A stretch of DNA of 64,000 bases, from NCBI GenBank assembly GCA_948567375.1, contig OX419760.1, forward strand, positions 28,768,001 through 28,832,000, in the 5' to 3' direction. The DNA is from Lunularia cruciata (Eukaryota; Streptophyta; Marchantiopsida; Lunulariales; Lunulariaceae). Below the pieces are notes generated by a model. That model was not told the DNA's origin. It did not search any database and worked only from the letters and a program-made list of their open reading frames with translations. The number at the start of each line of letters is the position of its first letter. Within the stretch, counting starts at the first letter, position 1. The position numbers and the translations under genes are program-made. Shown in pieces: positions 47,566 to 59,500 of the stretch.

Positions 47566-49556
47566 ATGGCAAGTTTTAGGGAGTTCAGCAGGACGGAGAG
47601 CTGGGGATCTGAAGCTTGGAAGGCTTTATGCAAAGTGCGAGAGTCCACGCCCCTTGTACAATGTATCACCAATTTCGTGTCGATGGATATCATGGCTAAC
47701 TCACTTCTCGCTGCTGGAGCCTCTCCTGCGATGGTGCATGCCATCGAAGAGATTTTGGAGTTTACGTCTCTGTCCTCTGCCCTCTGTATAAATATTGGAA
47801 CTCTGTCACCAGACTGGATTTTCTCCATGAAAGCAGCTGCTATTAGGGCAAACGAGTGCCAGAAGCCTTGGGTACTAGATCCTGTGGGAGTAGGGGCGAC
47901 CAGATTCCGAACCGAGAAATGCATTGAGCTGATCAACTTGAAGCCTTGCGTCATTCGCGGCAATGCATCAGAGATCATGGCTGTCGTTGGTGCTAGTATT
48001 GCGCCTACAAAGGTTTGTGTCTTCAATCCGTAAGACTGATGTGCATTTGAGAAATTCCACACCATGAGACAGATATTCCCAAGCTTATCGACAGCTGTAA
48101 CTATCCGCGGAGTAACCTATGATTAGAGAAGACCCCATGAGAGTCACTAAGAAAGCACTTTCACTAAGACCCTAGCTCTTTGAAATCCTTACACTACTTC
48201 AATCTAGTAAGTAGACTTTGTATAGACGGCTCCACATCTTTGACAATCTTACTTTTCAGGAGAAATTTTTCAGGTCAATTGCTAGGAATTCTTTTGGGCA
48301 GTGCTGCTTGATTCTTCCATGCTTTTAGTTAGGAAGGTTCGGTGTCAAGCAAGCCATCTATTCAACGAAATTATTCTGGTTCACCTTCTCCGAGGATAGC
48401 TCAGCTTTGTTATGGGAAAAGTCATTTTGTCCGGCCAAATTTTTATACTAACTTCATAACATAGGCCTAATTGCAAGACTAAATTTTCAGGCTTGGTGTA
48501 TCCTTACGTCTCTCTAGACTCCAGTCACAGAAGAGCCTCAAGAAATGGCAGAATTGAGAAAACACCGAAAAAGCATCTAGTCGCCTTGCAAGAAGTAAGA
48601 GAATCGAGTGTGTTTTCAGACGAGTTTCAAGTAATAAGAGAACCGAGTATGTGCACGTGGGACATCTCATTAAACCTTCCAAAAATATTGCAATGGACTT
48701 CCGTAAAGGAGGTAGTATGTTAAATTTCTCTTCAAATGACGTACCTAACTAAGTACCAATTGTTTTCTAAAATGTCTTGGCGTTTCGTAAAGTAAGCGGA
48801 ATGGTCTTCATGTGAAGAACTGCAAGAAGGGGTAGGGTGTACAAGATGCTGTTCTGGCTTGTTTACTCACTAGAATACGTGAGGTTTCAGTAAACTTTAC
48901 TCACGTCTCCAGTGCACACATAGTTCATTGAGAAGGCAATATTGTAGCCGGTAAGATGTGTGCAGACGAAGTTCAACCTGCGTACTTGCTATACGGTTTG
49001 TGACACATTAGAGAGAAGGGAAACCAAGAAATCTATTGCAGACTTGACGATTGCTGATCACCAAGTCTGTTGTTCACTAAACTACATGACAGTTAATAAC
49101 CAGCAATATTCGAGGATGAGTGGTTTATCGCTCTATAATACTGATGGATTTTGTATTCATGTGTAGGGCGTGGATAGCACGCGGTCTTCAACAGATGCAC
49201 TAGAAGCTGCAAAGGACCTGGCCCGGGCTGCCCAGACAGTTGTTGCTGTTTCGGGAGCTGTGGATCTGGTGACAGATGGGAAGAGGGTGCTAGGTGTGAG
49301 CAACGGTGTTGCCTTGATGCAGCGTATAACTGCGACTGGCTGTGCCGTCACTGCTTTAATAGCAGCTTTTGTTTCTGTCAACCCGAATCGCGTTTTGGAA
49401 TCCACCGCAATTGCACTTGCGTTGTTTGGGCTTGCAGGGGAGCTGGGAGCGGAGAAGGCAAGTGGGCCAGCTTCTCTGCGAATGCATTTGATCGACGCAT
49501 TGCATATGCTCGATGAGCAGTCAGTCATAAACCGGGTGCGAATTGCTCAGCTATAA
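47566..49556 (+). CDS. THIM: Hydroxyethylthiazole kinase, two exons
   Basis: Phosphorylates the hydroxyethylthiazole alcohol with ATP, salvaging thiazole for thiamine synthesis. Exon 1 is 47566-48012 (149 codons) and exon 2 is 49167-49556 (129 codons plus stop), joined in phase 0 (donor AAG|GTTTGT, acceptor TGTAG|GGC). The product is 278 aa, close to the family's usual 260-280. Family blocks seen: PLVQCITNFVSMDIMANSLL and AAGASPAMVHAIEE near residues 30-65, NIGTLSPDW, WVLDPVGVGATRFR, IRGNASEIMAV, GVDSTRSS across the junction, VVAVSGAVDLVTDG, and ITATGCAVTALIAAF, which carries the catalytic-site cysteine region. The start MASFREF at 47566 is preferred because homology begins soon after it; an in-frame ATG 57 bp upstream would add 19 residues. 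No organelle targeting peptide is evident, consistent with a cytosolic enzyme. The coding frame is intact. Confidence 0.93.
48013..49166 (+). other. THIM intron
   Basis: 1154-bp intron, GTTTGT...GTGTAG, between the NASE block and the GVDS block. No embedded element recognised. Confidence 0.85.
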
Positions 49557-51422
49557 CCAACGATTAGTTTGTGTTGATTTTCTGTATTCAATTTTGCGGG
49601 TAAATTTCCGAGTCTTCTAGGCAAATATTTTTTTCCTCTGGGAAGAAAGAGGTAAAGCTTAGCTAACAACCTTATATCACTGAAGATTCTAGATGCTTTG
49701 GACCAGTGTATTTTCGACATGTACATGGGACTTGGGAGAACAGCTAAGCAGAGGAGGATTATGCTCTCTGTTCTCGCAAGTTTACATGCTGATTTCGTCT
49801 GGTCAGAGTGCCGTGCAGAGCCCGCATTATAGCTAAGGGTTCCAAGTGCTTGCCGCATAGAAGTTAAAGGTCAATCAAGGAGGACTTAGTGTACCTTAAT
49901 GTCTTCTGTTCAGAGGTGTTCATATTTGACTTTTCGGAGGTAGCATTGTACTGTAAGTAAAAATTGTGTAGCAACTACGGTGACAAGTTTTGTAGAAGAC
50001 AATCAATCAGGTGTTCGGTGGTGTATTTCTCCCTGGAATATTCCCAGATTTCAAGTGGCTGCTCTGTCCCTAGCCATGTAATCGTTTGCTTGTAGATTAA
50101 GAATTCTGCCGCTGACAAGCTTTTCAGTGTCCGTTACCTCCTATATAGTTGAATAATTTGTTTAACTTTCTTTTCTCCTGCATTAGAATTAGGAGGCATC
50201 AAGGACGTAGTGAAGAAGCGTTGCAGTGCGTGGTATTCATTAAGAGCAGTCAGAAGATGATAATTTGTCCCATTACGGAAAGCTCATTTCGTCATGATCT
50301 TCTGCAGCTTTCTCTTCCTGGAATCTGTATGACTGTTTGAGGTTAAATTGCATTTTCAATTTATTACTAACTTTTCCATCTGATAGTTCTGATGTGGAAG
50401 ATGGGGGTTCATCGTAAGATCCTTGAACCAAAATTTCTGCTAGCTGTAGTTGTGCATGAACCGAGAATTGTAGCTTGTTCTCGAGAATTTTCCACGAGAT
50501 TTCTACAGTTTGGGATTATCGAGAAAGGATTGCTTGCGGGTGGTCCACCAAGGGACATGCCTCTTAACCCCGGAGGAAAGGATGTGTGTCTGAGTGTGCT
50601 TCAGGTACTAGGTTCCAACCAAGTTGCAATTGCAGAGGTATACTCCCCATCTCGGGACAAGAGTGTCTCTCTGACCTTACTCCTTACAACTTCTCTGAAG
50701 TGTCCAAACTTCCTGATACAAGACCCAACACCGAAATTTACCGTCCTTTACTTGTATGACGATGTTTTGTCCATCAACTAGGGTTTCGTTTGGACCGTAA
50801 TCCTGGAGTAGGAAAGTCAACAGTTCTTACCCGCAAGTAATTTCGTCCCTTTTTTCCTCAATTTGCACTCCCGATTTCTCCAACTGTTACGTCTTGATTG
50901 GTTCTCACAGAGTTCTGCTAGTTCTGTGCGCTCGGTCCTTTATTTATCATATGCGGGTTTTGTTTTGGTTTCAAAGCCATAAGGATATAATTTGGAGACC
51001 CGTAAGATAGAGGCCCAAAACTCGTCACTAGAAGTAACTACCTTCAAGTCCAGATTTGGCTACATATATTTTGCCAGCACCTAAAACTCGCAAAATGCAC
51101 AACACGTCTGTTTGTGAAGACGAAGATGGACCGATAATCGATATACACTGATTGTGGGAGGTCTGGTTAGTCATAAGAGAACCCATCAACCCATCGAGTC
51201 ATCATTCCATGATCTGGTTCCCCTATGCTGATTTTGATGGGCATCTCGTGTAAACATCACGACATCAGTGTACCAACATGAACCTGAGGGCATCCTCTGG
51301 CTGGTTTTATAATCATACGATCTACATAGCTTACCAAGTTTGGTATCCGACTATACATAATATCACACGACCTGTTGATGACATTTCAGAAACTCGAGAG
51401 CTTTCTATCCTTACTACAAGGG
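49557..51422. other. Intergenic sequence after THIM
   Basis: Includes the THIM 3' untranslated region. A 129-codon plus-strand frame at 50392-50781 resembles no family known to me and is treated as chance. Confidence 0.3.
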
Positions 51423-51500
51423 AGAAAACGCGACCACATAGAACACAAGAAGTATGGGAAGACCCCATCAAGCCGTACAAGGGAGAGAAAAGAAGTAGAA
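51423..51500 (-). mobile_element. LINE 3'-tail fragment
   Basis: Plus-strand text GCGACCACATAGAACACAAG, then GGGAAGACCCCATCAAGCCG and TACAAGGGAGAG: the same tail as at 45579-45660, so the fragment is a minus-oriented LINE end. Confidence 0.6.
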
Positions 51501-54500
51501 TGAATGACCTGATATGGAATGATATAAAGAGGACTTGGATGGAACATGAGTGTGATGTCATGGGCAACATTGAATGGAGTCCTCGAAGAAGGGGAGGGAA
51601 GTCACAGAGAATTGAACGTGTGCCAGGTCATGAGGTTTAGTGTCTTGGAGTACTTCGGTCAAATAACATGACCCATTGGACCATCCTACTTGTTTGATTC
51701 CCACAAGTCCTCCTCGGTGATATCTGCCCCAGGCTGGAGCTGAGGATCCCTGGAGTCAGATAACTTCCCAAAACTTTCTTCTATTGCCCATAATCTTATC
51801 CTTTCCGTTCTGCAACTCTTTGTTAATGAAGCCGAAACCTAGTAAGGTCATTCACATATGTTCCAGATCCTTTCCAGATTCAGGTTCAATCTGAGCATGG
51901 ATGTACACATTACTCTTAGGTGATAAGAGTTAACTCCCATACTGTATGTCAGGCAATCACCTGTAAGTTGGGGATGAGTACTGTTGGGCAATACCGTATC
52001 GTCTCCACAAAACCTCGTCAGTTCCGACTGAACTGACAGTTGTCGGCAGTGTGGGGATAGTGCATTGCTCTCCTTCTGTCGGTTTTAACATGTTTTGCCA
52101 CCTCTCAGTTATCTGAAGCCGAAAAGTAGCGGATTCTATTCTATTGTATGGTTTATGGTACTTTATCTAAGTCTTGTAGCATGGAGTGGAGGTGCTTTGG
52201 TTCATACTTTCTTGGAGATCATGTGCTTTATTGAATGAAAAATAAACAAAACCATACAATGAGCAAAGATTCTCTTACGTGAAAATTTTACTGGTTTTCT
52301 CCATGAAGAAGAGACGAACATGTTCGTCCTGAAAATTTGTGAAAGCTTCCTTCATAAGCATATTCAAGAATTTTGGAGTCCCGGTAAGAAAAGTGTTGGG
52401 GTTATTCGTTCTACAGGGCGAAGTTAAATGCATGTAGCTGGTATTGGGGACTATGCAGTACAGGATACCGGTGTTTTATCCGGTCCTGTGGAGAGCGTGG
52501 AATTAAACGTGTGAACAGGATTACCGTAAGTATGGAAAGCTCCTTCTTAGTGGTGATGCATAGAGAATACGGACGACTTGCGGATATGCGGCATTATATA
52601 TATCCAGCCAAATACGGCAGAATCCGGAGAACAGTTTTCTGGACGGCTCCGTCGCTAGAGGCCACCACCCAGTAGGGATCTCGTCATCCCCGTCGATTAA
52701 AGAACGGGTACTCGATTCTGCTGTAGACGGACGTATATGCTCCCCCCTTTACATGCTGAGCCAGCCGGAAATGTATCCACGGCATTCCACCATTGCATAA
52801 TCTCTTCGGACACGCACCCCAAAAGCCATGACTGGATCCCGACGAACTGAAAGTGTATCTGGTTACATCTCAGACGTGTCGCCTCCTGGTTTCCATCTGC
52901 TTCGATCTTTTACGTAGCTGCAAAGCCGTAAAAAGCAAACAACATCCCATGAGCTGTGAGGAAGAGAGGATAGACAGGCTTCGTCTGGTCTGGCTCTCAT
53001 TGCGGTACACGTGGCGGATAGAGGGCAATGATGATGACATCAGACTACCATGGTTATACCAAATTTTGTGTGTGCTCAGTGTGTCGTCATATTTACCACA
53101 TTAGTTCTATAAGGAAGTCCTATCGTGTTACACACTTGTCTTAGAGATCCCTACTCCATCCATTTACCTTTAGAGCAGGATTTGTTCGAGAGAATGGGAA
53201 GGTTATAGGAGAGACTGGCTCGACTGTGTAGACATGTCTTGATGATATTTTCAGGAATAGTGAGAGTACAGGATCCCTCAATCGCACCAGTGAAAATTGA
53301 TGTAAATTCATATAAGATTCGGGAGGAGATTAAAGTGATTATGTCGTCTATTCTTGTCATCGAGAAACATGTGAGGTTACATAGATAGGCAAATTTCACT
53401 AGATCATGATGCTTAAAGTGAGTGTTTCAAATTCAAAGTAGTTATATATCTGAATAATAAAATATATCTCCCCTTAGAGGATATTCTAGACCCTCGTATA
53501 ATTTGTTGAGACTTTGAATCTTTTTTTAATAAGAATGGTTATTCTGAATGTAGAATCTCAAGTTTTGTAGAGAACAATAAGCTTTGGTTATGGAACTGTT
53601 TGCAACATGGGTGCAGAATCACATGTACCGTACCATAAACTTATAGTTAACTTATTTTAATATGTGATAACCAAATTATACTATGTAATCAATCGGAGAG
53701 AATCTTCAGAATTCTTAGATTCACTTTAGACTTCAAGCAAACTGAGGAGTCCAGTTTGACGGTTGATATGAGAATCCTGTTTATCAATTCGTTTCTTTTG
53801 ATTTATTTTCTGAAATTTAAGACTCTCCAAACATTTAATTCAACTTTGTACATTCAATTAAAGAACACTATTTCCTAAAAGAGAAATCACGTTAGTCAGT
53901 ATCTTTATGTGAAATAGCATCTGCTATCCATATTAAATTCTATTACTTGAGATCCAAAGCATCCACATTATTATTAATCATTACCAGTGAAGATCATGGT
54001 CTAAATAATATTTGTTTGTTTGATATGTCTGGTGTATCTGTATGTCTTCTGACTATATATGGGAAAGTTTACCAATCTGAGAGGATAATGAATAGGATTC
54101 GCTTTTGTGTACGTGTTACTTTGTACCTAATGTCCATTGTCATTCTGTTTTATATCCTGAAATACCTTCACCTTCGTTGTAGAGCTTTATTATATCCTCT
54201 TGATTGGACACTACCTCCTTATATGATCGACTCACTTGTCATGCTAGGTAAGATTTGGAAATAGAAATAAATAAATTGAAGGCTCAAAAAGAAAAACAAG
54301 TAAAAGCTAAACATCGGTACAATATTAAGAAGATTCTAGACATTGAGACCACAATTTCACTGTAAGATCAATACATATTTTACAATATGAGACACCCGTA
54401 TATAGAAGAACTATTAAGTACAAATTTAGATTTAAGGAGGTTGAAGGACAGCCGCGTAGTATATAATATACTCGGGATGTATAATAATAAGCATATAATT

Positions 54501-55650
54501 CATAACTAAATGAGCTCTAATCCATCTTGATATCTGATCATTTGTATGTAAGTAGGACAATTACAGAAATGCTTCACGTTAGTGATAAGGAGTCATTTGA
54601 CCTAAGGGACTAAAACTTACGATGATGGAAGACAGATATAAAAAAGAGGTCTAAATATATTAATAAATTTTGCTTGAGATCTTCGTCAATGTTGACCACC
54701 TCAATTATGTTAAAGAAGAATCCAACACCAAGATTTGCGTTTTCGTATACATTATAAAATGTTCATGACGGTTAGGAACTTGAGGAAGGACGTAGAGTTA
54801 TACTAGTACTTATTACATAAGGATATGAATTCACGGTGGCCATCAATTCTAAGAAATTATAGACCTTCTTGAAAAACCATATCGCAATCAGATTGTAACT
54901 ATCGACTCCAATTTATGTTTTAAGAGATACAAAGGAAATCCCACCACTCCACACCTTTTAAAGCACATAGACTGATTGAATTTGAACTTGGCGATACAGC
55001 CATATACCCATCGTGGACAGAGAGAAACTTAACAAAATTCAATGTGATGAATTAAATCAAGAAATGTCCAGAGCCTAAATGTTGACTATAGTGACTTAAG
55101 GCATTGGTTGTTTGTTTGAAGAAATGTGAGACATTGAGGAAAGAAACGTTTGGCCTTTTGGCCCTTAGGCATTGGCGCCTGCCTCATAGATCCAACGGAC
55201 TGGCACACCAACCACGACGACCGACGCCAATAGCAATAGCAGCCCTGTCAAAAGGGAGAGGGCAAACCCTAACAGAGGAGCGACAGCCACCACTGGGAAG
55301 GAGCGTAACGGAAACATATGTGTAAAGCGGGTCACGGAAGGAAGGAAGAGAAGAACGTGTCCCAAACGGAAAAGACAGGAATCCAACTTACGTCTGCCGG
55401 ATATGGCTGTACCACCCTGCGCAATTCTACTCGGCGAGGACGAGAACACCGCCGTTAGAACCCCGATTCGTCCTTCCTACCCAGGCGGGCGGGTGGGGTC
55501 GGGGAGAAGCCTTGCGTTTCCCGCGCCGGGTGTTCCAGACGGGCCGAGAGAGGGGAAAGGGAAGTTAAGTTACCAATTACGTGGGGTGAGGAAAGGTGAA
55601 AGTGAAAAGGAGGAATTTACAGTGAGTCCCGGGGAGGCATGGATGGTATG
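51501..55650. other. Intergenic sequence
   Basis: About 4 kb, AT-rich from 53.4 to 55.1 kb. Open frames at 52853-53104 and 53947-54264 have no recognisable features. From 55.1 kb GC content rises toward the promoter of the next gene. Confidence 0.3.
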
Positions 55651-56580
55651 GGATGGAATGGCATGGAATGGATGTGGTGGTGGCAATTGTATTCCTTAGC
55701 CTTCCCTTTGGCTTCTCATCTGTCCCTCTCCTCTGCTTCTGCTTCTTCTCCTTCTTCTCTCTTTCCATGTACTGGAGCAAAAGCTATGAACGCAAGGCGA
55801 CCCCCAGGCTGATGCCGGATCGGGAACGCACTTCTTGGGCCGCGCAGCGCAGGAGGAGATTGATAATCCGAATCGGTACCTTTCCAGCTTTCGATCGGTC
55901 TCTTTATGGAGGGCAGAGCTGGAGAGAGGGAGGAATTTGAAGGAGTACTGAGGTGATATTGGTGATGGTGGTAAGGAAGGGAAGGAGGACGGAGGGAGAG
56001 ATGGTGGAGGAAGATGGTTGATGGATGGTAGTGGATCCAAGGGTATGAGATCGGCGAAAATTCGCTTGATTGAAGAGAGGAGGGCGATGGTGTGGAGAAA
56101 AAGCGCGAGATTGATAGACGTGTTTCTTTGTGGATGATGGTCCTGGATCGGTTCGGCTCTGTCCGGAGATTTTGGTCGGAGCTTGGGCTGGATCCGAAAC
56201 GCATCTCGTAGTGAGCGCAAGCTGGCGAACGCGTAATCTCCGTGCTCTGTTTCTTGGATGTGCATCCTGGCTAGACACAGAGATTTTGATCGAGTGGCAG
56301 CGTTAGATGTGAAGTGCGATTTTCAGTGCCGGTGCGGAAGTTCTATTCTCATTCAATTAGGTTCACAGTGAAAAGCATGGAAAGTCGGTCGATGGAGGCG
56401 AGATTAATCTGTTGAAACGTCAAGGACAGGTGCAGGATTATTAAGTGCTTGACTGCGAGTGTACATATTAGCAGCTTTTCTAGCGGAAGATCCGGCCGGA
56501 GGTAGACGAGACGTGGATAAAGTGTATGGGAGAGGGGGGCAGATGGGTAATAGGAAACGAGGAGAATAAAAGACAGGAAG
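55651..56580 (+). promoter_or_regulatory. Promoter and 5' leader of the 56581 gene
   Basis: A pyrimidine-rich tract (55694-55770, many CTTCT/TCTCC) is followed by a purine-rich leader (55960-56100, many GGAGG/GATGG), an arrangement common around plant transcription starts. The exact start is not determined. Long minus-strand frames here are explained by the skewed composition. Confidence 0.4.
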
Positions 56581-59500
56581 ATGCCGAGTTTAAAGGCTCT
56601 ACATTCGCACCGTGCATCATCTCCTTCCCACTTGTATGTGGCAGACGGTCGCTCGGCCGTTTGGTCACGCTCTAACACGAATGATGTCAGCCTCTCCCAG
56701 CTGCACAAGGTATTGTAAAAATTCAAACCTAATTAGAATCTCGCTTCACGACGCAACGTGGTTTCTCCCTCTAGTTCGAATAGCTGGATTCCAAATGCTG
56801 ATAGCGAATACATCCCCCCGTGATGTATGCAGATGAATTTGTTGTCTGATTTGTTAGTGAGAATGGGATGGGCAGTGTAGCTATTCTGCTCGGAGAGATT
56901 TGTTTCAGCATTTAGGGCATCACCTTGTTTTTAAAGACATTAAGCCGTTTCTACTTCCGGAACGCGAAGGTATACTTTCGGATTCGTAATGACATTGTCA
57001 ATCTCTCAGGCCCGCATGCGAATGAGATCTAAGAGTTTACATGATGATCAATGTTCTCACCTGAACAATCGTCTTTTATCCGAATTGCATCCAAACTAAT
57101 TTTCTAACTGAACTGCAATAGCTATAAAAATTGAGCGTCGCGGAGGCGATCAATCCATATACGAATCACCTAGGTTATACGTCCATGAACTTTTTCCTCA
57201 GATTCACTATCGACATTGTCCGCTTTGGAGGTGGAAACATAATTTTGTCCTCATATTCACAAGATGCTCCCCGATTGACTTGTAGAGCTTTTTCAGGATG
57301 ATCATTAAGTAGTCACCTTATTATGTGTATTTACAGGCGGATTCCTTCATAGCTTGCTGTGATCTCTTATGCATACTCTTAGTGTGTACCAGTAGATTCG
57401 TCAGAAACTTCACAATCATCAGAAACTCCGAAATGAACAGAAGCAGCTACCTTGATGACTAGGAAAAGTAGCTTAACAGTCGTGAAGAGTCTGATAATTG
57501 TGATGAAAATCTATTCTACACAATTGATACATAAACATTTGATTTAGAAGACTTAGAATTGACGTCCACCCTTGGGGCCAACCAAATTCTCGACCAGTTC
57601 CAATCTGGTGGGCTAGCCGGCAGAAAAAATCTTTAGTCCGACTTCGAAAGATGGCCTTTTTAGTTCGAACATGGCACACAGTTCTAGATTGTAGGACATT
57701 ATCCGACTCGCACCTCTGGTAAACTCATTCCGTATCATTTCATAGGAGGTTTTGACTTTAGGGAACAATCTACTTCGGGAGGCCCAAGATTTTGCGACAT
57801 CTTGATAACGTCACTTAGCTCCAGGGGTGAAGTAGTCATGTTTGTCTTTCCTCCATCGGGAAGAGAGTGACGGTGTTTGGAGAAGTAAAATGAATCCAAA
57901 TGGTCAGGTTTGGAAGCATCAGAAGAATCACTTCCCGAGGGTTTAAGGAATATCTGCTTTACCCACTGCGGATCAGAAATTTTGCATTGAAACTGTTCAT
58001 AACTTTCTGACAATGCTGCTTTCAGATATCAGATCGAAAAACACCTTTGGATCGACCACTTAAGGATTTTGTGGACTGCTGTGTCTATATCATATTATAT
58101 CAAAAACTGACCCCTATATGTTTCTACGCAGTTTTGGAGTGGCCTTTCGTCATCCGCACGTCGTGAGTTGCTGCGAATTGACAAGCAGGCACTCTTTGAG
58201 CAAGTTCGTAAAAACCTGTACTGCTCAAGGTGCCATGGACTCCTTGTTGAAGGATACGCACAGATTGTCTCTTACGGGAAAAACCTACAAGCTGGTCTCC
58301 TTGGCTATGGCAATGGCTCAGTTGCATGCAGTAATAAGCATCCTGAGGTTGGTGCGGTTGGAGCAAACTCAAGTTTGCAGGATGATACCAGGGACCCTTC
58401 AGTTCATCCTTGGGGTGGGCTAGCAGCTACTCGGGACAGTATGCTCACAGTTTTGGATTGCTTCTTGGATGGGACACCACTTGAGGTGCTCCAAATTGTA
58501 CCTTCAAAATTACTACAACTGTTTTTTGTGCTATTTTAATTTTAAACGGCTGTACCCTCAAAAAGCTAGTGTTTTGTGGGAAGAATATAGCCCGAAAGTA
58601 ATGAGTGTTCCAGGCGTGTGATCCTCAGGAAAGTTGCTGTACTAGCTTTGAGCTGTTTGACCGTCTACGGGCTGGAGGGGTAGTAACATCAGTAGGATTT
58701 ATGCCAGGTATTTGAAAGTGCACGAGCAAGGGAGCGTGAACGGGAATTGCTTTATCCCGATGCCTGTGGAGGAGGAGGAAGAGGTTGGATAAGTCAGAGC
58801 AGTGGTGGTTTTGGAGGAAATGGAAGAGGTCACGGCATGAAGGAAACATGTGCTCTCCACACTGCACGGCTTTCATGCGAAGCATTAGTAGATTTCTGGT
58901 CTGCTTTAGGCGAGGAAACCAGACGATCACTTCTTCGCATGAAAGAGGAGGATTTCATCGAGAGACTCATGTTCAGGTAGTTCCTGCATTACATTCTCAT
59001 CATCACTAAACTTCGGACTCGAGTCATCCGGAAGGATTAGTAGTCATGTATCGTTATAAGGTCTATTTTAATCGTAGCCTCTTTGGGACGGTAATAGATG
59101 ACTAGCCAGTAGCTCTGCTGCTTTTGTTCCACATTTTTGTCACATGTTCGTTGCCTAGTTTATTTCTCGAGGAGAGTCGTTCTGGTTTGTGGACTTCTTA
59201 TTCGTATCAAATGCCTCTCATACTCTGCAGCGGGGAGGTCCATAGGGTTGACTATTCTATCTCGAGGTCATACTCAAGCAAACGAAAATATTCGTGTCAT
59301 TTGATTGCTCGGTAGAATTATGATCTTCTGGGCGGCCCTCACTCTGGGTTAGCAACTGTTTTAATCTCCTTATTTTTAGGTGAAAATCTCCTTACAACCT
59401 ACGAAGCGGTCATGAAGAGAGTTGTAAAGCGTTGATCCATGTTCTAGTGCCTGTGTTCGCTACAGGTTTGACAGCAAGAGATTCTGTAGAGATTGCCGTC

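Noticed and set aside
50392-50781. 129-codon plus-strand ORF after THIM
   Set aside because: No family motif, no credible splice context, and it lies in the expected 3' flank.
47566-51300. TPP riboswitch in or near THIM
   Set aside because: Looked for the CTGAGA and CTGATCTGG/TAATGCCAGCG-type conserved segments in the intron and 3' region. None occur in the right order and spacing.
55696-56278. Three overlapping long minus-strand ORFs
   Set aside because: Explained by the pyrimidine/purine skew of the plus-strand promoter and leader. Low-complexity Ser/Pro/Leu translations in several frames at once.
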